Origin: Streptomyces sp. S465
GTDB taxonomy: Bacteria > Actinomycetota > Actinomycetes > Streptomycetales > Streptomycetaceae
DNA length: 64,000 bases
Direction: 5' to 3'
Assembly (NCBI RefSeq): GCF_026898115.1
Contig: NZ_CP114036.1
Span: forward strand, 2,728,001 to 2,792,000
Shown: piece by piece, positions 26,301-34,910 of the stretch
Position numbering within the stretch: the first letter of the stretch is position 1
Layout of the letters: the number at the start of each line of letters is the position of its first letter
Made by a program: the position numbers and the translations under genes
Notes under the pieces: model-generated
Seen by the model: only the letters and a program-made list of their open reading frames with translations
What the model was told of the DNA's origin: nothing
Databases searched by the model: none

Positions 26301-26447
26301 GGCGCGACCTGGCGGACGGTGGCCACCGTGACGGCACCGGGCGGGGCGGCCGCGCAGGACGCCGGGATCTTCATGAGCGCGGCGAACGGCGGCAGCGGGG
26401 CGCGGGGCACGGTCGAGTTCAGCGGCTGGGAAACCAGCACGGCATAG
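23307..26447 (+). CDS. Secreted alpha-N-acetylglucosaminidase (GH89) with C-terminal accessory domains
   Basis: 1046 residues from ATG 23307. A Tat signal is visible (SRRTLIGTAGALGAGATLG). Next come the small N-terminal domain (residues about 50-150) and the GH89 TIM barrel, with LPHRFAFNDTHDGYTAPFADWDRWE, FPGYFGTVP, FKMDLLHEGGDPGDVP (HEGG near residue 323) and the all-alpha domain. GH89 removes terminal alpha-linked GlcNAc from heparan or mucin-type glycans. After about residue 745 there is a NEW3-like beta-sandwich (TVTAEPATLPPGGSASL). A second, DUF1349-like jelly-roll of about 190 residues runs to the end. Such tails usually bind carbohydrate. Stand-alone gene. Confidence 0.9.
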   Translation: MSDLSRRTLIGTAGALGAGATLGSRFPAAADGPDDAQDTAVTPFDTAPARAALRRLLPAHADQFRLVALERRGDEERFGVEGSAGRLTVSGTSPAVLLTGVHWYLKYTCHAQITWSGDQLNLPERLPAPARRVAGSTALPHRFAFNDTHDGYTAPFADWDRWEHLIDVAALHGCNELLVTAGQEAVYHRLLQEFGYPEAEARAWLPAPSHQPWWLLQNMSAYGGPVSTALLQKRTALGRRIADRLRELGMRPVFPGYFGTVPDGFADRNPEARTVPQGDWNGLRRPDWLDPRTASFRQVAAAFYRHQRDLFGEAELFKMDLLHEGGDPGDVPVPEAARAVETALRTARPGAIWVILGWQENPRRDLLDAVDHDRMLVVDGLSDLETVTDRERDWGAVPYAFGTIPNFGGRTTIGAKTHMWAERFTVWRDKPDSKLVGTAYMPEAAERDPAAFELFSELAWRDEPVDRAEWFRRYADVRYGGPDARAREAFAALRTTAYQISSKDGRPHDSVFAARPSLTARSGTNYATHTPAFDPAGFDVAFAALLGVRAPLRDSDAYRHDLTDLARQALANRSWQLIPQLQDAYERKDRTAFRTLSRLWLKLMRLSDDMTGAHRRFLLGPWLEDAKRMASGDQESAQLERAARTLVTTWADRATADGGKLANYANRDWSGLIADFHLPQWQSYLDELEDALAEDRAPRAFDWYAVEEPWTRERKTYPVRPTADAHRTAQRVYEALAKAPYQGTLTVTAEPATLPPGGSASLTAALRNVNGLRPTGRVDFDLTVTGLDPAPSPDGPTRLSGVPAGGTGEVHWRVTAPDEPLERPLEPLPYELGVTYGPRGEDRVRAVRTGSLWIAGPLAEGMRTVTNSGAVFGRLDDRFAIDGAGQDLWKGTAEFGSVYRDGVLDVGTAMTVKVTAQAATGPWARAGIIVRDDLATAGSPGFVNLSVTPANGVVLSYDSGGDGTLDTYRRITGVKAPVLLRLTRTAATSYTGELSTDDGATWRTVATVTAPGGAAAQDAGIFMSAANGGSGARGTVEFSGWETSTA

Positions 26448-26460
26448 CGGGTTCGCGGGG

Positions 26461-26511
26461 GTGGCGGGACGGGGCCAGGTGACCGGCCAGGTGACCAACC
26501 CGCCCCGCCAC
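26461..26511. terminator. Hairpin after the GH89 gene
   Basis: 13-bp arms GTGGCGGGACGGG and CCCGCCCCGCCAC, 12 of 13 paired; the loop holds a direct repeat of GGCCAGGTGACC. It ends 15 bp before the next start codon. Confidence 0.6.
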
Positions 26512-26525
26512 TCGTTCTACGAACC

Positions 26526-28472
26526 GTGGACCAGCACCAGGCGACAGTCGCCCCCGACGACGAGACCACCGGCCTGATCGACGTCGAGCAGGCCGAGGCC
26601 GCCATCGTCGAGCACTACCCACGGCTGGTGCGGCTCGCGTATCTCATCCTCCCGCCCGGCGTCGCCCGCACCCGCCGGGTGCTCGCGGCGCATGCCCTCG
26701 CGCAGCGCGCGCTGCCCCGCAACCGGGCGTACGGCGCGGGCTCCGACCGGCAGCCCGAGGTCGAACTGCCCTGGCAGCGCGGGACGAAGGGCCCGGCGGC
26801 CGACGCGGGCTACGGCTATGTGCGGCTGCGGGTGCTGCGCCTGGCGCTGCGCGCCGCCCGGCCGCGCCGCTGGTGGCGGCCGCCCCCGGCGCTGCCGCAG
26901 GTGCTCGGGCTGCGGCTGTTCCCGCGCTCCGGCGGCGCCGATGAACTGGCCCTGGACAAGGCGCTGTCACAGCTGTCCGGGCCCGGCCGCGCCGCGTACG
27001 TCCTGCGGGAGCTGGAGCGGCTCGGCGAGCACGAGACGCGCACGCTGCTGCGGGCCGCGGGGGTCACCGACGCGCGGGCCGCGCTGGAGGAGGCGGAGTC
27101 GGTGCCGGAGCCGGCCGGCGGCCGGGACGGATCGCTGCTGGAGTCCGCGGAGTTCGACCCGTGCTCGCTCCAGGCGCGGCCCACCGATCTGATGCGCCGC
27201 CGTCAGCATCTGCGGGCGGTGCTGGTGGCCGTGGTGGCGCTGGTGGTGTGCGGCACGCTGCTGGGGACGCCGGGGCGGGGCTGGGGGCCGAGCGGTGCGG
27301 CCGCGCCCTTGTACGCCCGCCACCCCTCCGCCGAACGGGCCCTCGATCCGCAGCGGTTGACGCGCGCCCTGCCCGACGCCTGGCGCACCGCCTCCCGTGC
27401 CGACTTCTCCGTCTGGCCCGCGCGCGGGGACCGCCTCCATGACACCGGGCTGCTGCGCCGCGCGCTGGCCGTCTGGGCTCGGCCGGGCCCGTCGGTGCGG
27501 GTGTCGGCCACCATGGGCACCCAGTCCGGGCCGCCCTCGGGGCCGCCGCAGCTGCTGTTCGCGGGCGAGGTGGACCGGACGTCGGTGGTGCTGCTGTACG
27601 ACGGGCTGCGGGTGGCGCGGTACGCGGAGACGGGCGACGGCGACGGCGGTGCGGTGGCGCTGGACTTCGCCCGGCTGGACGCCGCCGACGCGGCCACCTC
27701 GACCGCGCTGGTCCTCAGCCGGGTGGACGGCAATGTGCGCTATCTGACCGCCCCTTGGGTGCGCCACGCCTGGGTGCGGGATCTGCTGCGCCCCGGCCAG
27801 GCGCCGCGTCCGCTGCACCGCACCGGTGAGGGGGTGACCGACCCGGTGCGCACCGTGCCGTCGCTGCGGCCCTGCCGGGGCTGGCCCGCGCTCCAGTTCG
27901 GCCCGCGGCTCGTGGCCGACCTGGGCGAACTGGCCCCGGCCCGGCTCACCTACGGCACCCCCGGGCACGGTGTGCGCGATGTGGCGGGGCGGGCGGCCCG
28001 GCTGAGCTGGGCCAGGACCGGGTGCCGGCTGGCGCTGATGCGGGCGCGCGGGGTGCGCACGGTCAACTCCTGGCGGTTCGCCGCCCAGCGGCTGCCGGAG
28101 GCGGGGGGCCACGCGGCCTGGCTGTGCACCCGCGCCGACACCTGGCGGGGCACGGGAGCCAAGGTGCTGGCCCAGTTCCAGCCGTGGGACACCCGCCGGG
28201 GTGCGGCGGGCGCGGTCGCCGCCGGCGCCGACAACTCCCCCGCCTGCGGCCCGCGTGCGCCGCGGGTGCTGGCGGGGGTGCTGTGGAAGGCGCGGTCCGG
28301 CCACTGGTACCTGCTGGCCGCCGGAAGCCGTCAGGTCACCGCGATCGCCGCCACCGGCGGTGTCCGGGGCCACTCCTACGGCCGCGCCCTGACCCTGCCC
28401 GCCAAGGCGGGTGCCCGAGCCGACCTGAAGGCCCGGCTGGCGGGCGGTGGCCGGCTGGGCCCCCTGCGGTGA
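26526..28472 (+). CDS. Large membrane-anchored protein with sigma-factor-like N-terminal part
   Basis: 648 residues, GTG start with no clear ribosome site. Residues 1-200 are cytoplasmic and resemble the helical layout of an ECF sigma factor (IVEHYPRLVRLAYLILPP, then ALSQLSGPGRAAYVLRELERLGEHETRTLLRAAGV, like sigma region 4). Key sigma-2 residues are not convincing. One membrane segment is near residues 230-250 (AVLVAVVALVVCGTLLG). The last 390 residues are extracytoplasmic with several cysteines. Function unknown. The sigma resemblance may mark descent rather than activity. Confidence 0.85.
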   Translation: MDQHQATVAPDDETTGLIDVEQAEAAIVEHYPRLVRLAYLILPPGVARTRRVLAAHALAQRALPRNRAYGAGSDRQPEVELPWQRGTKGPAADAGYGYVRLRVLRLALRAARPRRWWRPPPALPQVLGLRLFPRSGGADELALDKALSQLSGPGRAAYVLRELERLGEHETRTLLRAAGVTDARAALEEAESVPEPAGGRDGSLLESAEFDPCSLQARPTDLMRRRQHLRAVLVAVVALVVCGTLLGTPGRGWGPSGAAAPLYARHPSAERALDPQRLTRALPDAWRTASRADFSVWPARGDRLHDTGLLRRALAVWARPGPSVRVSATMGTQSGPPSGPPQLLFAGEVDRTSVVLLYDGLRVARYAETGDGDGGAVALDFARLDAADAATSTALVLSRVDGNVRYLTAPWVRHAWVRDLLRPGQAPRPLHRTGEGVTDPVRTVPSLRPCRGWPALQFGPRLVADLGELAPARLTYGTPGHGVRDVAGRAARLSWARTGCRLALMRARGVRTVNSWRFAAQRLPEAGGHAAWLCTRADTWRGTGAKVLAQFQPWDTRRGAAGAVAAGADNSPACGPRAPRVLAGVLWKARSGHWYLLAAGSRQVTAIAATGGVRGHSYGRALTLPAKAGARADLKARLAGGGRLGPLR

Positions 28473-28593
28473 CGCTCCGCGGGACGTGCCCCGACCCGCT
28501 GTCGACGGTCCGCGGCGCCGTCGTGGCCGGTCGCACGGCCCCCGCGCCCCTTCTGTGCGCCGCTCGGACCGCGACCGGCTTCCGCCCGTCCGC

Positions 28594-31263
28594 TCAGCGC
28601 CCGGCGGCTCCGGCCCTGAAGACGGCGACCGTGCGGCCGGGGACGGTGAAGGTGCCGGTCGCGCGCTCGTAGCCGGCCGTCTTCACCGTGGCGTCGGAGC
28701 CGTGCGCCTGGACCGGGTGGAGCGCGTACGGGGTTCCGGCCAGGGCGGGGACGGTTTGCGCCTGCCGGGACGGGGTGGCGTTGAAGACCACGACGAGCCG
28801 GTCGAGCCGCATGGTGATCACGCCGGGCGTCTCCCCGGTGCCGGACAGCGGGAAGGACAGCGCGTCCTGCACCCCCTCCGCCGTGGCCTGGCTGAACGCC
28901 TTCTCGGTGGTACGGATCCGCAGCAGGTCCCGGTAGGCCGCCGAGGCGCCGGTGATCTCCGCGCAGCCGGGGCGCGCCGCCGGGTTGGTCAGCAGGGGTG
29001 TGGCGTAGGGCCACTTGGCCTGGTTGTCCGCGGCCGGGGGCAGTCCCCGGCCGAATCCGTTGCCGGACTCGCAATCCCAATGGATGGCGTTGAACCAGTC
29101 GCCGCTGTCGTAGGAGTTGCGGTCCAGCGACTTGGAGCGCAGCAGATCGGTGCCGGCCTGGCTGAGCGCCGGGCCCTGGGAGAGGGCGGCGGTGGCCAGG
29201 GCCAGGACCTGCGCGCGGGCGCGGTCGGCGGCCGGGGTGGTGGTGGGGAGCTTGTAGGCGAGCGCGTCGTAGAGGGTCTCGTTGTCATGGGCGTCGGCGT
29301 AGGCGAGCGCGTCGCCGGGGGCGGCGGCGTAGCCGGCCGGGGAGCCGTTGTAGTCGACCTCGGAGCCCTTGACCCGGTGTCCGGCGGTGTCGGTGAAGGT
29401 GTAGTCGGCGAGGTTGCCGGAGAGCCCGACCTTGATCAGGTCCTGGGCGTGCAGCAGCCGGGCCCGCTGCTCGTCCGGTGTGCCGTTGGCGGGTGAGCCG
29501 TTCGGGTCGGTGAAGAGTCCGGAGGCGAAGCCCTGGACGCGGGGGTCCTCGTCGAACGGCCCGCCGCCGCGCACCGCGTCCCTGGCCCGGTCGCTGAAGG
29601 TGGCGATGCCGGTGCCGGCCATGGTCCGCTGGGTGGCCTGGACGAAGCGGGCGTCGTCGGCCACCTCGCCGAAGTTCCAGCCCTCGCCGTAGAGGATGAT
29701 CGACTTGCCGTCCACCCCGTCCTTGGCGGGGGTCAGGGCGTCCAGGGCCTTGCGTACGGCCAGAATGTTGGCCTTGGGGTGGTGGCCCATGAGGTCGAAG
29801 CGGAAACCGTCGACCTTGTACTCCTTGGCCCAGGTGACGACCGAGTCCACCACGAGCTTGCCCATCATCGCGTGCTCGGGCGCGGTGCCGGGGCAGCAGG
29901 TGGAGGTGGCCACGCTGCCGTCGTCCAGCAGCCGCTGGTAGTAGCCGGGCACGATCCGGTCGAGCACCGACTTCTCGTCCTGTCCGGCGGCCACGGTGTG
30001 GTTGTAGACGACGTCCATGACGGTGCGCAGCCCGGCCCGTGCCAGGCCCTGCACCATCTGCCGGAACTCGCGGGTGCGCGCCGGGCCGTCCGGGTCGCTC
30101 GCGTAGCTCCCCTCCGGCACGGTGTAGTGCAGCGGGTCGTAGCCCCAGTTGTAGCCGTCCCGGCCGGCGGTCCGGGCCACACACGTCTGCTGCTGGTCGG
30201 AGTCGGCGGGCAGGGCGGCCAGGTCGCAGCCGGGCCGGGCCTGGTCCGACCGCCGCTCCGGAACGGTGCCGAAGTCGAAGGCGGGCAGCAGATGGACGTA
30301 CGAGGTGCCGGACCGGGCCAGCTCCCGCAGGTGCCGCATCCCGTCCGAGTCGCGGTCGGTGAAGGCGAGGTACTGGCCGGGGTGGGCGCTGGTGCGGTCC
30401 GCGACGGAGAAGTCGCGGATCTGGAGCTCCTGGATGCGGGCGTCGCGCAGCGGGACGGCCCGGGGCTTGGTCAGCTCCGCCCAGCCGGCCGGGGCGAGCC
30501 GGGGGTCGCCCAGGTCGGTGACCAGGCTGTGGGTGGAGTCGGCGGTCAGGGCGGTGGAGTACGGGTCGGTGACCTCGTTGGTGACGGTCTTGCCGATGCT
30601 CGGCGCCCAGACCCGGACCCGGTAGCGGTAGGGCTTGTCCCGCCAGTCGGGGCTGCCGGTGACGCTCCACACCCCGCTGCGGGCGTCCCGCCGCATGGCG
30701 ACGGTGCGCCCGTCCAGGTCGAGCGAGACGCTCCGGGCGGTCGGCGCCCATACGGAGAGGGTGGGGCGGGACCCGTGGAAGACCGGGCCGAGGTCGGCCC
30801 GGCCGGCCCGGTCCGCGTAGAGGTCGTCCAGGACGCCGGGGATCTGCACCCCGGTGCGGTGCAGTACCCGGTCGTGGTCGTCGGCCGCGCGCTGGACGGC
30901 GGCGAGGGGGCCGCGCAGGGCGGTGGCGGCCTTGTCGCGGTCGCGCGGGTCGAGCCGGTAGGCGGGGCGGCCGGCCAGGTGCGGATAGGCGGCCCGCTGG
31001 GCGTCGGTCAGGGAGACCGGGGTCAGCCGCAGGGTGCCACCGGTGTAGCTCAGCTCCTCGGTGGTCGCGGCGGTGTGCTCGACCGGCCAGACGACGGTGG
31101 CCCGGTCGATCCACTGCGCCTCGGCGGTGGCGGGGGCCTGCGCCTCTGCGGTGCCGGTCGCGGCCCGCGCGGTCTGCGGTACGGCGGGCACGGCGGCCGC
31201 GCCCAGGGCCAGGGTGGCGAGCGCGGCGGCGGCGCGGACGAGGGTGACTCTCGGGGGTTTCAC
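28594..31263 (-). CDS. pulA: Secreted type I pullulanase (GH13_14)
   Basis: 889 residues from GTG 31263 (AAGGAG upstream). Signal peptide (LVRAAAALATLALGAAAV ... ARA). The N-terminal domains include a CBM48 (LSVWAPTARSVSLDLDG). The pullulanase signature YNWGYDP is near residue 376. GH13 regions: I VMDVVYNHT, II GFRFDLMGHH (nucleophile Asp near 488), III IILYGEGWNFG (acid Glu near 526), IV YADAHDNETLYD. It hydrolyses alpha-1,6 branches of starch and glycogen, making linear maltodextrins for amylase and the maltose importer. No second catalytic module is seen. Confidence 0.95.
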   Translation of the reverse strand: MKPPRVTLVRAAAALATLALGAAAVPAVPQTARAATGTAEAQAPATAEAQWIDRATVVWPVEHTAATTEELSYTGGTLRLTPVSLTDAQRAAYPHLAGRPAYRLDPRDRDKAATALRGPLAAVQRAADDHDRVLHRTGVQIPGVLDDLYADRAGRADLGPVFHGSRPTLSVWAPTARSVSLDLDGRTVAMRRDARSGVWSVTGSPDWRDKPYRYRVRVWAPSIGKTVTNEVTDPYSTALTADSTHSLVTDLGDPRLAPAGWAELTKPRAVPLRDARIQELQIRDFSVADRTSAHPGQYLAFTDRDSDGMRHLRELARSGTSYVHLLPAFDFGTVPERRSDQARPGCDLAALPADSDQQQTCVARTAGRDGYNWGYDPLHYTVPEGSYASDPDGPARTREFRQMVQGLARAGLRTVMDVVYNHTVAAGQDEKSVLDRIVPGYYQRLLDDGSVATSTCCPGTAPEHAMMGKLVVDSVVTWAKEYKVDGFRFDLMGHHPKANILAVRKALDALTPAKDGVDGKSIILYGEGWNFGEVADDARFVQATQRTMAGTGIATFSDRARDAVRGGGPFDEDPRVQGFASGLFTDPNGSPANGTPDEQRARLLHAQDLIKVGLSGNLADYTFTDTAGHRVKGSEVDYNGSPAGYAAAPGDALAYADAHDNETLYDALAYKLPTTTPAADRARAQVLALATAALSQGPALSQAGTDLLRSKSLDRNSYDSGDWFNAIHWDCESGNGFGRGLPPAADNQAKWPYATPLLTNPAARPGCAEITGASAAYRDLLRIRTTEKAFSQATAEGVQDALSFPLSGTGETPGVITMRLDRLVVVFNATPSRQAQTVPALAGTPYALHPVQAHGSDATVKTAGYERATGTFTVPGRTVAVFRAGAAGR

Positions 31264-31340
31264 AGGGCTGGTGACTCCTTGAGGTGTGGTGTGGGTGTGG
31301 GCCCCGCGCCCACCCGCCCGGGGGCGGGCGCGGGGCCCCC

Positions 31341-31385
31341 GCACGCCCGGGGGCGCGGGCGCGTGGCCCTCACCCCCGGGCGTGC
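31341..31385. terminator. Hairpin terminator between amylase and pullulanase
   Basis: Perfect 13-bp arms GCACGCCCGGGGG (31341-31353) and complement (31373-31385), 19-nt loop, just after the amylase stop. It suggests pullulanase has its own promoter. Confidence 0.75.
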
Positions 31386-31405
31386 CCGCCGGTGCGGGCC
31401 ACGGC

Positions 31406-32797
31406 CTATCCGCAGCTACGGGCACCCACGTGCAGCGCCACCGCCGTGTTGGCGCCCAGCGTGGCGGTGAACCGGCCGGAGGAATCCACCGTGACGGTCT
31501 TGCCGCTCTGCACATCGCAGTAGCCGCCCGACGGCAGCGAGGTCTGGAAGGTCTGGGTGAGGGAGCCGCTTTCGTGGTTGATGGCCACGAACGCCTTGTC
31601 GCCGCGCCCGAAGGCGATGGCGTCGTTGCCGTTGTCCCACCAGTTGGTCACCGCTGTGCCCCGGGCCGTGTTGCGGAGGGCGACCATGCTCATGATCTCG
31701 GGCCACTTGTGCTGGCACTTCCAGCCGTCCTGGTAGCAGGCGTTCACCGTGCCCCCGTTGGGCGGGCCGGCGTCGTTGTCGCTGAACTCGTAGCCGGAGT
31801 GGACGTCCGGGGAGCCGTAGGGCCAGGCCAGCATGAAGACGTTGGCCAGGGTGTAGTCGGCGCCGTTCTTGTAGGTGAGGGTGGAGCCGTTGCGCTCGGT
31901 GTCCCAGTTGTCGACGAACACACCGGACGTGCCGCTCGCCATGTAGCCCCAGCCCTCGCCGAAGTTGTTCAGGTAGGCCAGCTTCTCGTTCTGGAACACC
32001 CGCTTGAGGTCACGGCCGTAGCGGAACTCCTGCACATCACCGTTGCCCAGGTACTCGGTCGGGGAGACCGCCTCGCCCTCGCCGTAGATGACCTCCTGCT
32101 TCCAGTAGACGCCCGAGTTGCTCAACTGGCTCTTGATGGCGGCCAGGTCCTCGGCCGGGATGTGCTTGGCACCGTCGACACGGAAGCCGTCCACGCCGAG
32201 CGAGAGCAAATCGTTGAGGTACTGCGCGATCCGGGTCCGGACGTGGGACTCACCGGTGTCCAGGTCCGCCAGGCCCACCAGCTCGCAGTGCTGCACGTTC
32301 CAGCGGTCCTGGTAGTTGCTGATCTGCGAGGTGCAGTCGTCCATGTCCTGGGACTGGTAGATCCCGGGGTAGTCGTACTTGGTGTACGAGGAGCCGCCGG
32401 TGCCGGTGCCGGACCCGGCGGACATGTGGTTGATGACGGCGTCGGCGACGACCTTGACGCCCGCGGCGTGACAGGTGTCGATCATGTTCTTGAAGGCGGT
32501 GCGGTCGCCGAGCCGTCCGGCGATCCGGTAGCTGACAGGCTGGTAGGAGGTCCACCACTGGCTGCCCTGGATGTGCTCGGTGGCCGGGGACACCTCGACA
32601 TAGCCGTATCCGGCGGGGCCCAGGGTGGTGGTGCACTCCTTGGCGACGGAGGCGTACGTCCACTCGAAGAGTTCGGCGGTGACGTCCTTGGTGCCGGGCG
32701 GTGCCGCCTGCGCGGGCTGCGGGGGCAGGGCGACGAGCGCCGCCGCGCCCGCCGCGAGGGCGAGCGCGGTGGCGAGGGATGTGCGACTGCTGGCCAT
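31406..32797 (-). CDS. aml: Secreted alpha-amylase (GH13)
   Basis: 463 residues from ATG 32797 (ACGGAGGA upstream). Signal peptide [24 protein letters not shown] to about AQAA. Catalytic regions: [24 protein letters not shown] (Asp near residue 206), EVIYGEGEA (Glu near 239) and [11 protein letters not shown] (Asp near 295; Trp in place of the usual His, as in other Streptomyces amylases). Six or more cysteines fit a secreted fold. There is no C-terminal starch-binding CBM20, so this is the short form. It degrades starch to maltodextrins; upstream lies a mal-type operator. Confidence 0.95.
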   Translation of the reverse strand: MASSRTSLATALALAAGAAALVALPPQPAQAAPPGTKDVTAELFEWTYASVAKECTTTLGPAGYGYVEVSPATEHIQGSQWWTSYQPVSYRIAGRLGDRTAFKNMIDTCHAAGVKVVADAVINHMSAGSGTGTGGSSYTKYDYPGIYQSQDMDDCTSQISNYQDRWNVQHCELVGLADLDTGESHVRTRIAQYLNDLLSLGVDGFRVDGAKHIPAEDLAAIKSQLSNSGVYWKQEVIYGEGEAVSPTEYLGNGDVQEFRYGRDLKRVFQNEKLAYLNNFGEGWGYMASGTSGVFVDNWDTERNGSTLTYKNGADYTLANVFMLAWPYGSPDVHSGYEFSDNDAGPPNGGTVNACYQDGWKCQHKWPEIMSMVALRNTARGTAVTNWWDNGNDAIAFGRGDKAFVAINHESGSLTQTFQTSLPSGGYCDVQSGKTVTVDSSGRFTATLGANTAVALHVGARSCG

Positions 32798-32913
32798 CGT
32801 TCCTCCGTGGGGGGAGTTCGGGGTGCCGATCGAGCCTCGTACGGCAACGCGCCATGCCCGTAAGGCCAGGTGAAGGTTCTTGCCGCACGCGCCAGTGCGG
32901 TGTTGGTGACGGG

Positions 32914-32976
32914 ACCGTACTCGCGAGTTTTTGTTGTTGCAAGACCTTTCGCAAGCGATTGCGGCGGTGTTACGTT
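32914..32976 (-). promoter_or_regulatory. Amylase promoter and mal operator
   Basis: On the minus strand: TTGCAA (32942-32937), 17-bp spacer, TACGGT (32919-32914), giving a 5' leader of about 110 nt. The operator-like element TTGCAA ... TTGCGG, followed by TGTTACGTTC (32937-32977, read on plus), covers the -35. It matches the elements before malE and the glucosidase. Confidence 0.75.
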
Positions 32977-33049
32977 CGACCACGTTCTCCGGTCCGGCCG
33001 GTCGGGGGTCCGTCTCAACGGACCCCACGCGCCCGGCCGGTCGGGCCGG

Positions 33050-34081
33050 TTATGGCACTTGGGCCGTGGAGCCGCGGACCACCAGGTCGGGCTGGAAGAC
33101 GAACTCCGTGCGCTGCACCGGGTTGCCGGCCATCTCCTCCAGCAGTGCCCCGACCGCCGCCGTCGCCATCGACTGCACCGGCTGGCGGACGGTGGTCAGC
33201 GGCGGATCGGTGAAGGCGATCAGCGGGGAGTCGTCGAAGCCGACCACCGACACATCGCGCGGCACCCGCAGCCCCCGCCGGGCCGCCTCCCGGATCACCC
33301 CGAGCGCCATCAGATCGCTGCCGCACACGATGCCCGTACAGCCCTGGTCCAGCAGCGTGGCCGCCGCCACCTGCCCGCCCTCGACGCTGAAGAGCGTATG
33401 CCGCACCAACTGCCGTGCCTCGCCCGGCGACCGTCCGAGCAGGTCGGCGCTCGCCGCCAGGAACCCCTCGACCTTGCGCCGTGCCGGGACATAGCGGGCG
33501 GGCCCCACCGCGAGGCCGATCCGGTGGTGGCCGAGCGCGGCCAGATGGGTGGTGGCCATCCGGGCCGCGGCCCGGTCGTCGGGGGAGACGAACGTGGCGC
33601 GGATGCGCTCGTTGTAGCCGTTGATCAGCACGAACGGCACCTTGCGGCCGGCCAGCCGGGCGTAACGCGCGGGGTCGGCCGTGGTGTCGGCGTGCAGTCC
33701 GGACATGAAGACGATGCCCGCCACATCACGCTCCTCCAGCTGCTCCACCAGTTCGTCCTCGGTGGCGCCGCCGGGCATCTGGGTGCACAGGATCGGGGTG
33801 TAGCCATGGCCGGCCAGTACCTGCTCGATGATCTGCGCGAAGGCGGGGAAGACCGGGTTGGTCAGCTCCGGGATCACCAGGCCGACCAGCCCGGCGCTGC
33901 GCCGCCGCAGCCGCACCGGCCGCTCGTAGCCGAGGACGTCCAGGGCGGCGAGCACCCGCTGCCGGGTGGTGGCCGCGACCCCCGCCTTGCCGTTGAGCAC
34001 CCGGCTGACGGTGGCCTCGCTGACCTCGGCCTGTGCGGCGATGTCGGCGAGCCGCGGCGGCGCCGCCGGTGGGCTCGTCAC
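33050..34081 (-). CDS. LacI-family repressor, last gene of the maltose operon
   Basis: 343 residues from GTG 34081, whose GTGA overlaps the malG stop. The LacI HTH is at residues 10-35 (LADIAAQAEVSEATVSRVLNGK), with the hinge helix after it. The periplasmic-binding-like domain carries FVSPDDRAAARMATTHL and VSVVGFDDSPL. It is very similar to the LacI protein at 39197-40267; the recognition helix VSEATVSRVLNG is identical. It probably binds the same TTGCAA-type operators and is co-transcribed with malEFG. Confidence 0.93.
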   Translation of the reverse strand: MTSPPAAPPRLADIAAQAEVSEATVSRVLNGKAGVAATTRQRVLAALDVLGYERPVRLRRRSAGLVGLVIPELTNPVFPAFAQIIEQVLAGHGYTPILCTQMPGGATEDELVEQLEERDVAGIVFMSGLHADTTADPARYARLAGRKVPFVLINGYNERIRATFVSPDDRAAARMATTHLAALGHHRIGLAVGPARYVPARRKVEGFLAASADLLGRSPGEARQLVRHTLFSVEGGQVAAATLLDQGCTGIVCGSDLMALGVIREAARRGLRVPRDVSVVGFDDSPLIAFTDPPLTTVRQPVQSMATAAVGALLEEMAGNPVQRTEFVFQPDLVVRGSTAQVP

Positions 34082-34908
34082 GACTTGGTCGCTCCGGCCG
34101 TGAGGCCCGCCACGAGGTGGCGCTGGGCCCAGGAGAACACCAGCGCGGCCGGGATGGCGATCATGACGGCCGCGGCCGTCATGGAGCCCCAGTCCGAGGT
34201 GTACTGGTTGACGAAGGTCTGGAGCCCCGCGGCGAGGGTGAGGTTGTCCTCGCCGGTCATGAAGGCGGAGGCGTAGGCGACTTCGGCCCAGGCGGTGATG
34301 AAGGTGTAGAACGCGGTCACCGCGAGCCCCGGTTTGGCCAGCGGGACGACCAGCCGCCAGAAGGTCCCGAAGGGGTTGAGGCCGTCGACCCGGCCCGATT
34401 CGTCGATCTCCACCGGGATGGTGTCGAAGAAGCCCTTCATCATCCAGGCGCAGAACGGCACGGCCACCGTGAGGTAGGTGACGACGAGCGAGATCGGCTG
34501 GTTGAGCCAGCCCAGCGTCGACATGATGTTGTAGAGCGGCACGATGAGGATGGCCACCGGGAACATCTGGGTGATCAGCAGCAGCCACATCAGCGGGCGC
34601 ATCCCGGGGAAGCGGAAGCGGCTGACGGCGTAGCCGGTGGTGGCCGCGACGAACACGCCGAGGACCGTGGTGATGACCACGATGAACAGCGAGTTGCCGA
34701 ACCAGGTCAGGAACTCGGTGTCGTTCAGTACGTGCTGGTAGTTGCGCAGCGTCGGGTTCTTCACCACATCGGTGCTGAACGCCTCGGTCTTGGGCTTGAA
34801 CGAGGTCACCACCAGCCACAGCGGCGGGAAGACCGCGACGGCGGAGGCGATGACGAGCGTGGTGTGCAGCCCGACGGAGGCGAGCGGGCCGCGTCGTTGG
34901 TCGCGCAT
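34078..34908 (-). CDS. malG: Maltose/maltodextrin ABC transporter permease
   Basis: 276 residues from ATG 34908, which follows GGGAGAGG by 10 nt; an in-frame GTG at 34917 overlaps malF and is less likely. Six membrane segments. The EAA loop is EIDESGRVDGLNPFGTFWRLVVPLAKPG. It forms the importer channel with MalF. No ATPase gene is in the operon; in Streptomyces the shared ATPase MsiK, encoded elsewhere, energises such systems. Confidence 0.93.
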   Translation of the reverse strand: MRDQRRGPLASVGLHTTLVIASAVAVFPPLWLVVTSFKPKTEAFSTDVVKNPTLRNYQHVLNDTEFLTWFGNSLFIVVITTVLGVFVAATTGYAVSRFRFPGMRPLMWLLLITQMFPVAILIVPLYNIMSTLGWLNQPISLVVTYLTVAVPFCAWMMKGFFDTIPVEIDESGRVDGLNPFGTFWRLVVPLAKPGLAVTAFYTFITAWAEVAYASAFMTGEDNLTLAAGLQTFVNQYTSDWGSMTAAAVMIAIPAALVFSWAQRHLVAGLTAGATKS

Positions 34909-34910
34909 GG

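Noticed and set aside
23082..26498. 1138-codon open frame antisense to the GH89 gene
   Set aside because: Composition is Gly/Arg/His-rich without any domain; typical mirror frame of a high-GC gene, while the plus strand has a clear GH89 protein.
28473..28593. Gap between the convergent 648-residue membrane protein and pullulanase
   Set aside because: Searched for a hairpin terminator; no convincing arms were found.
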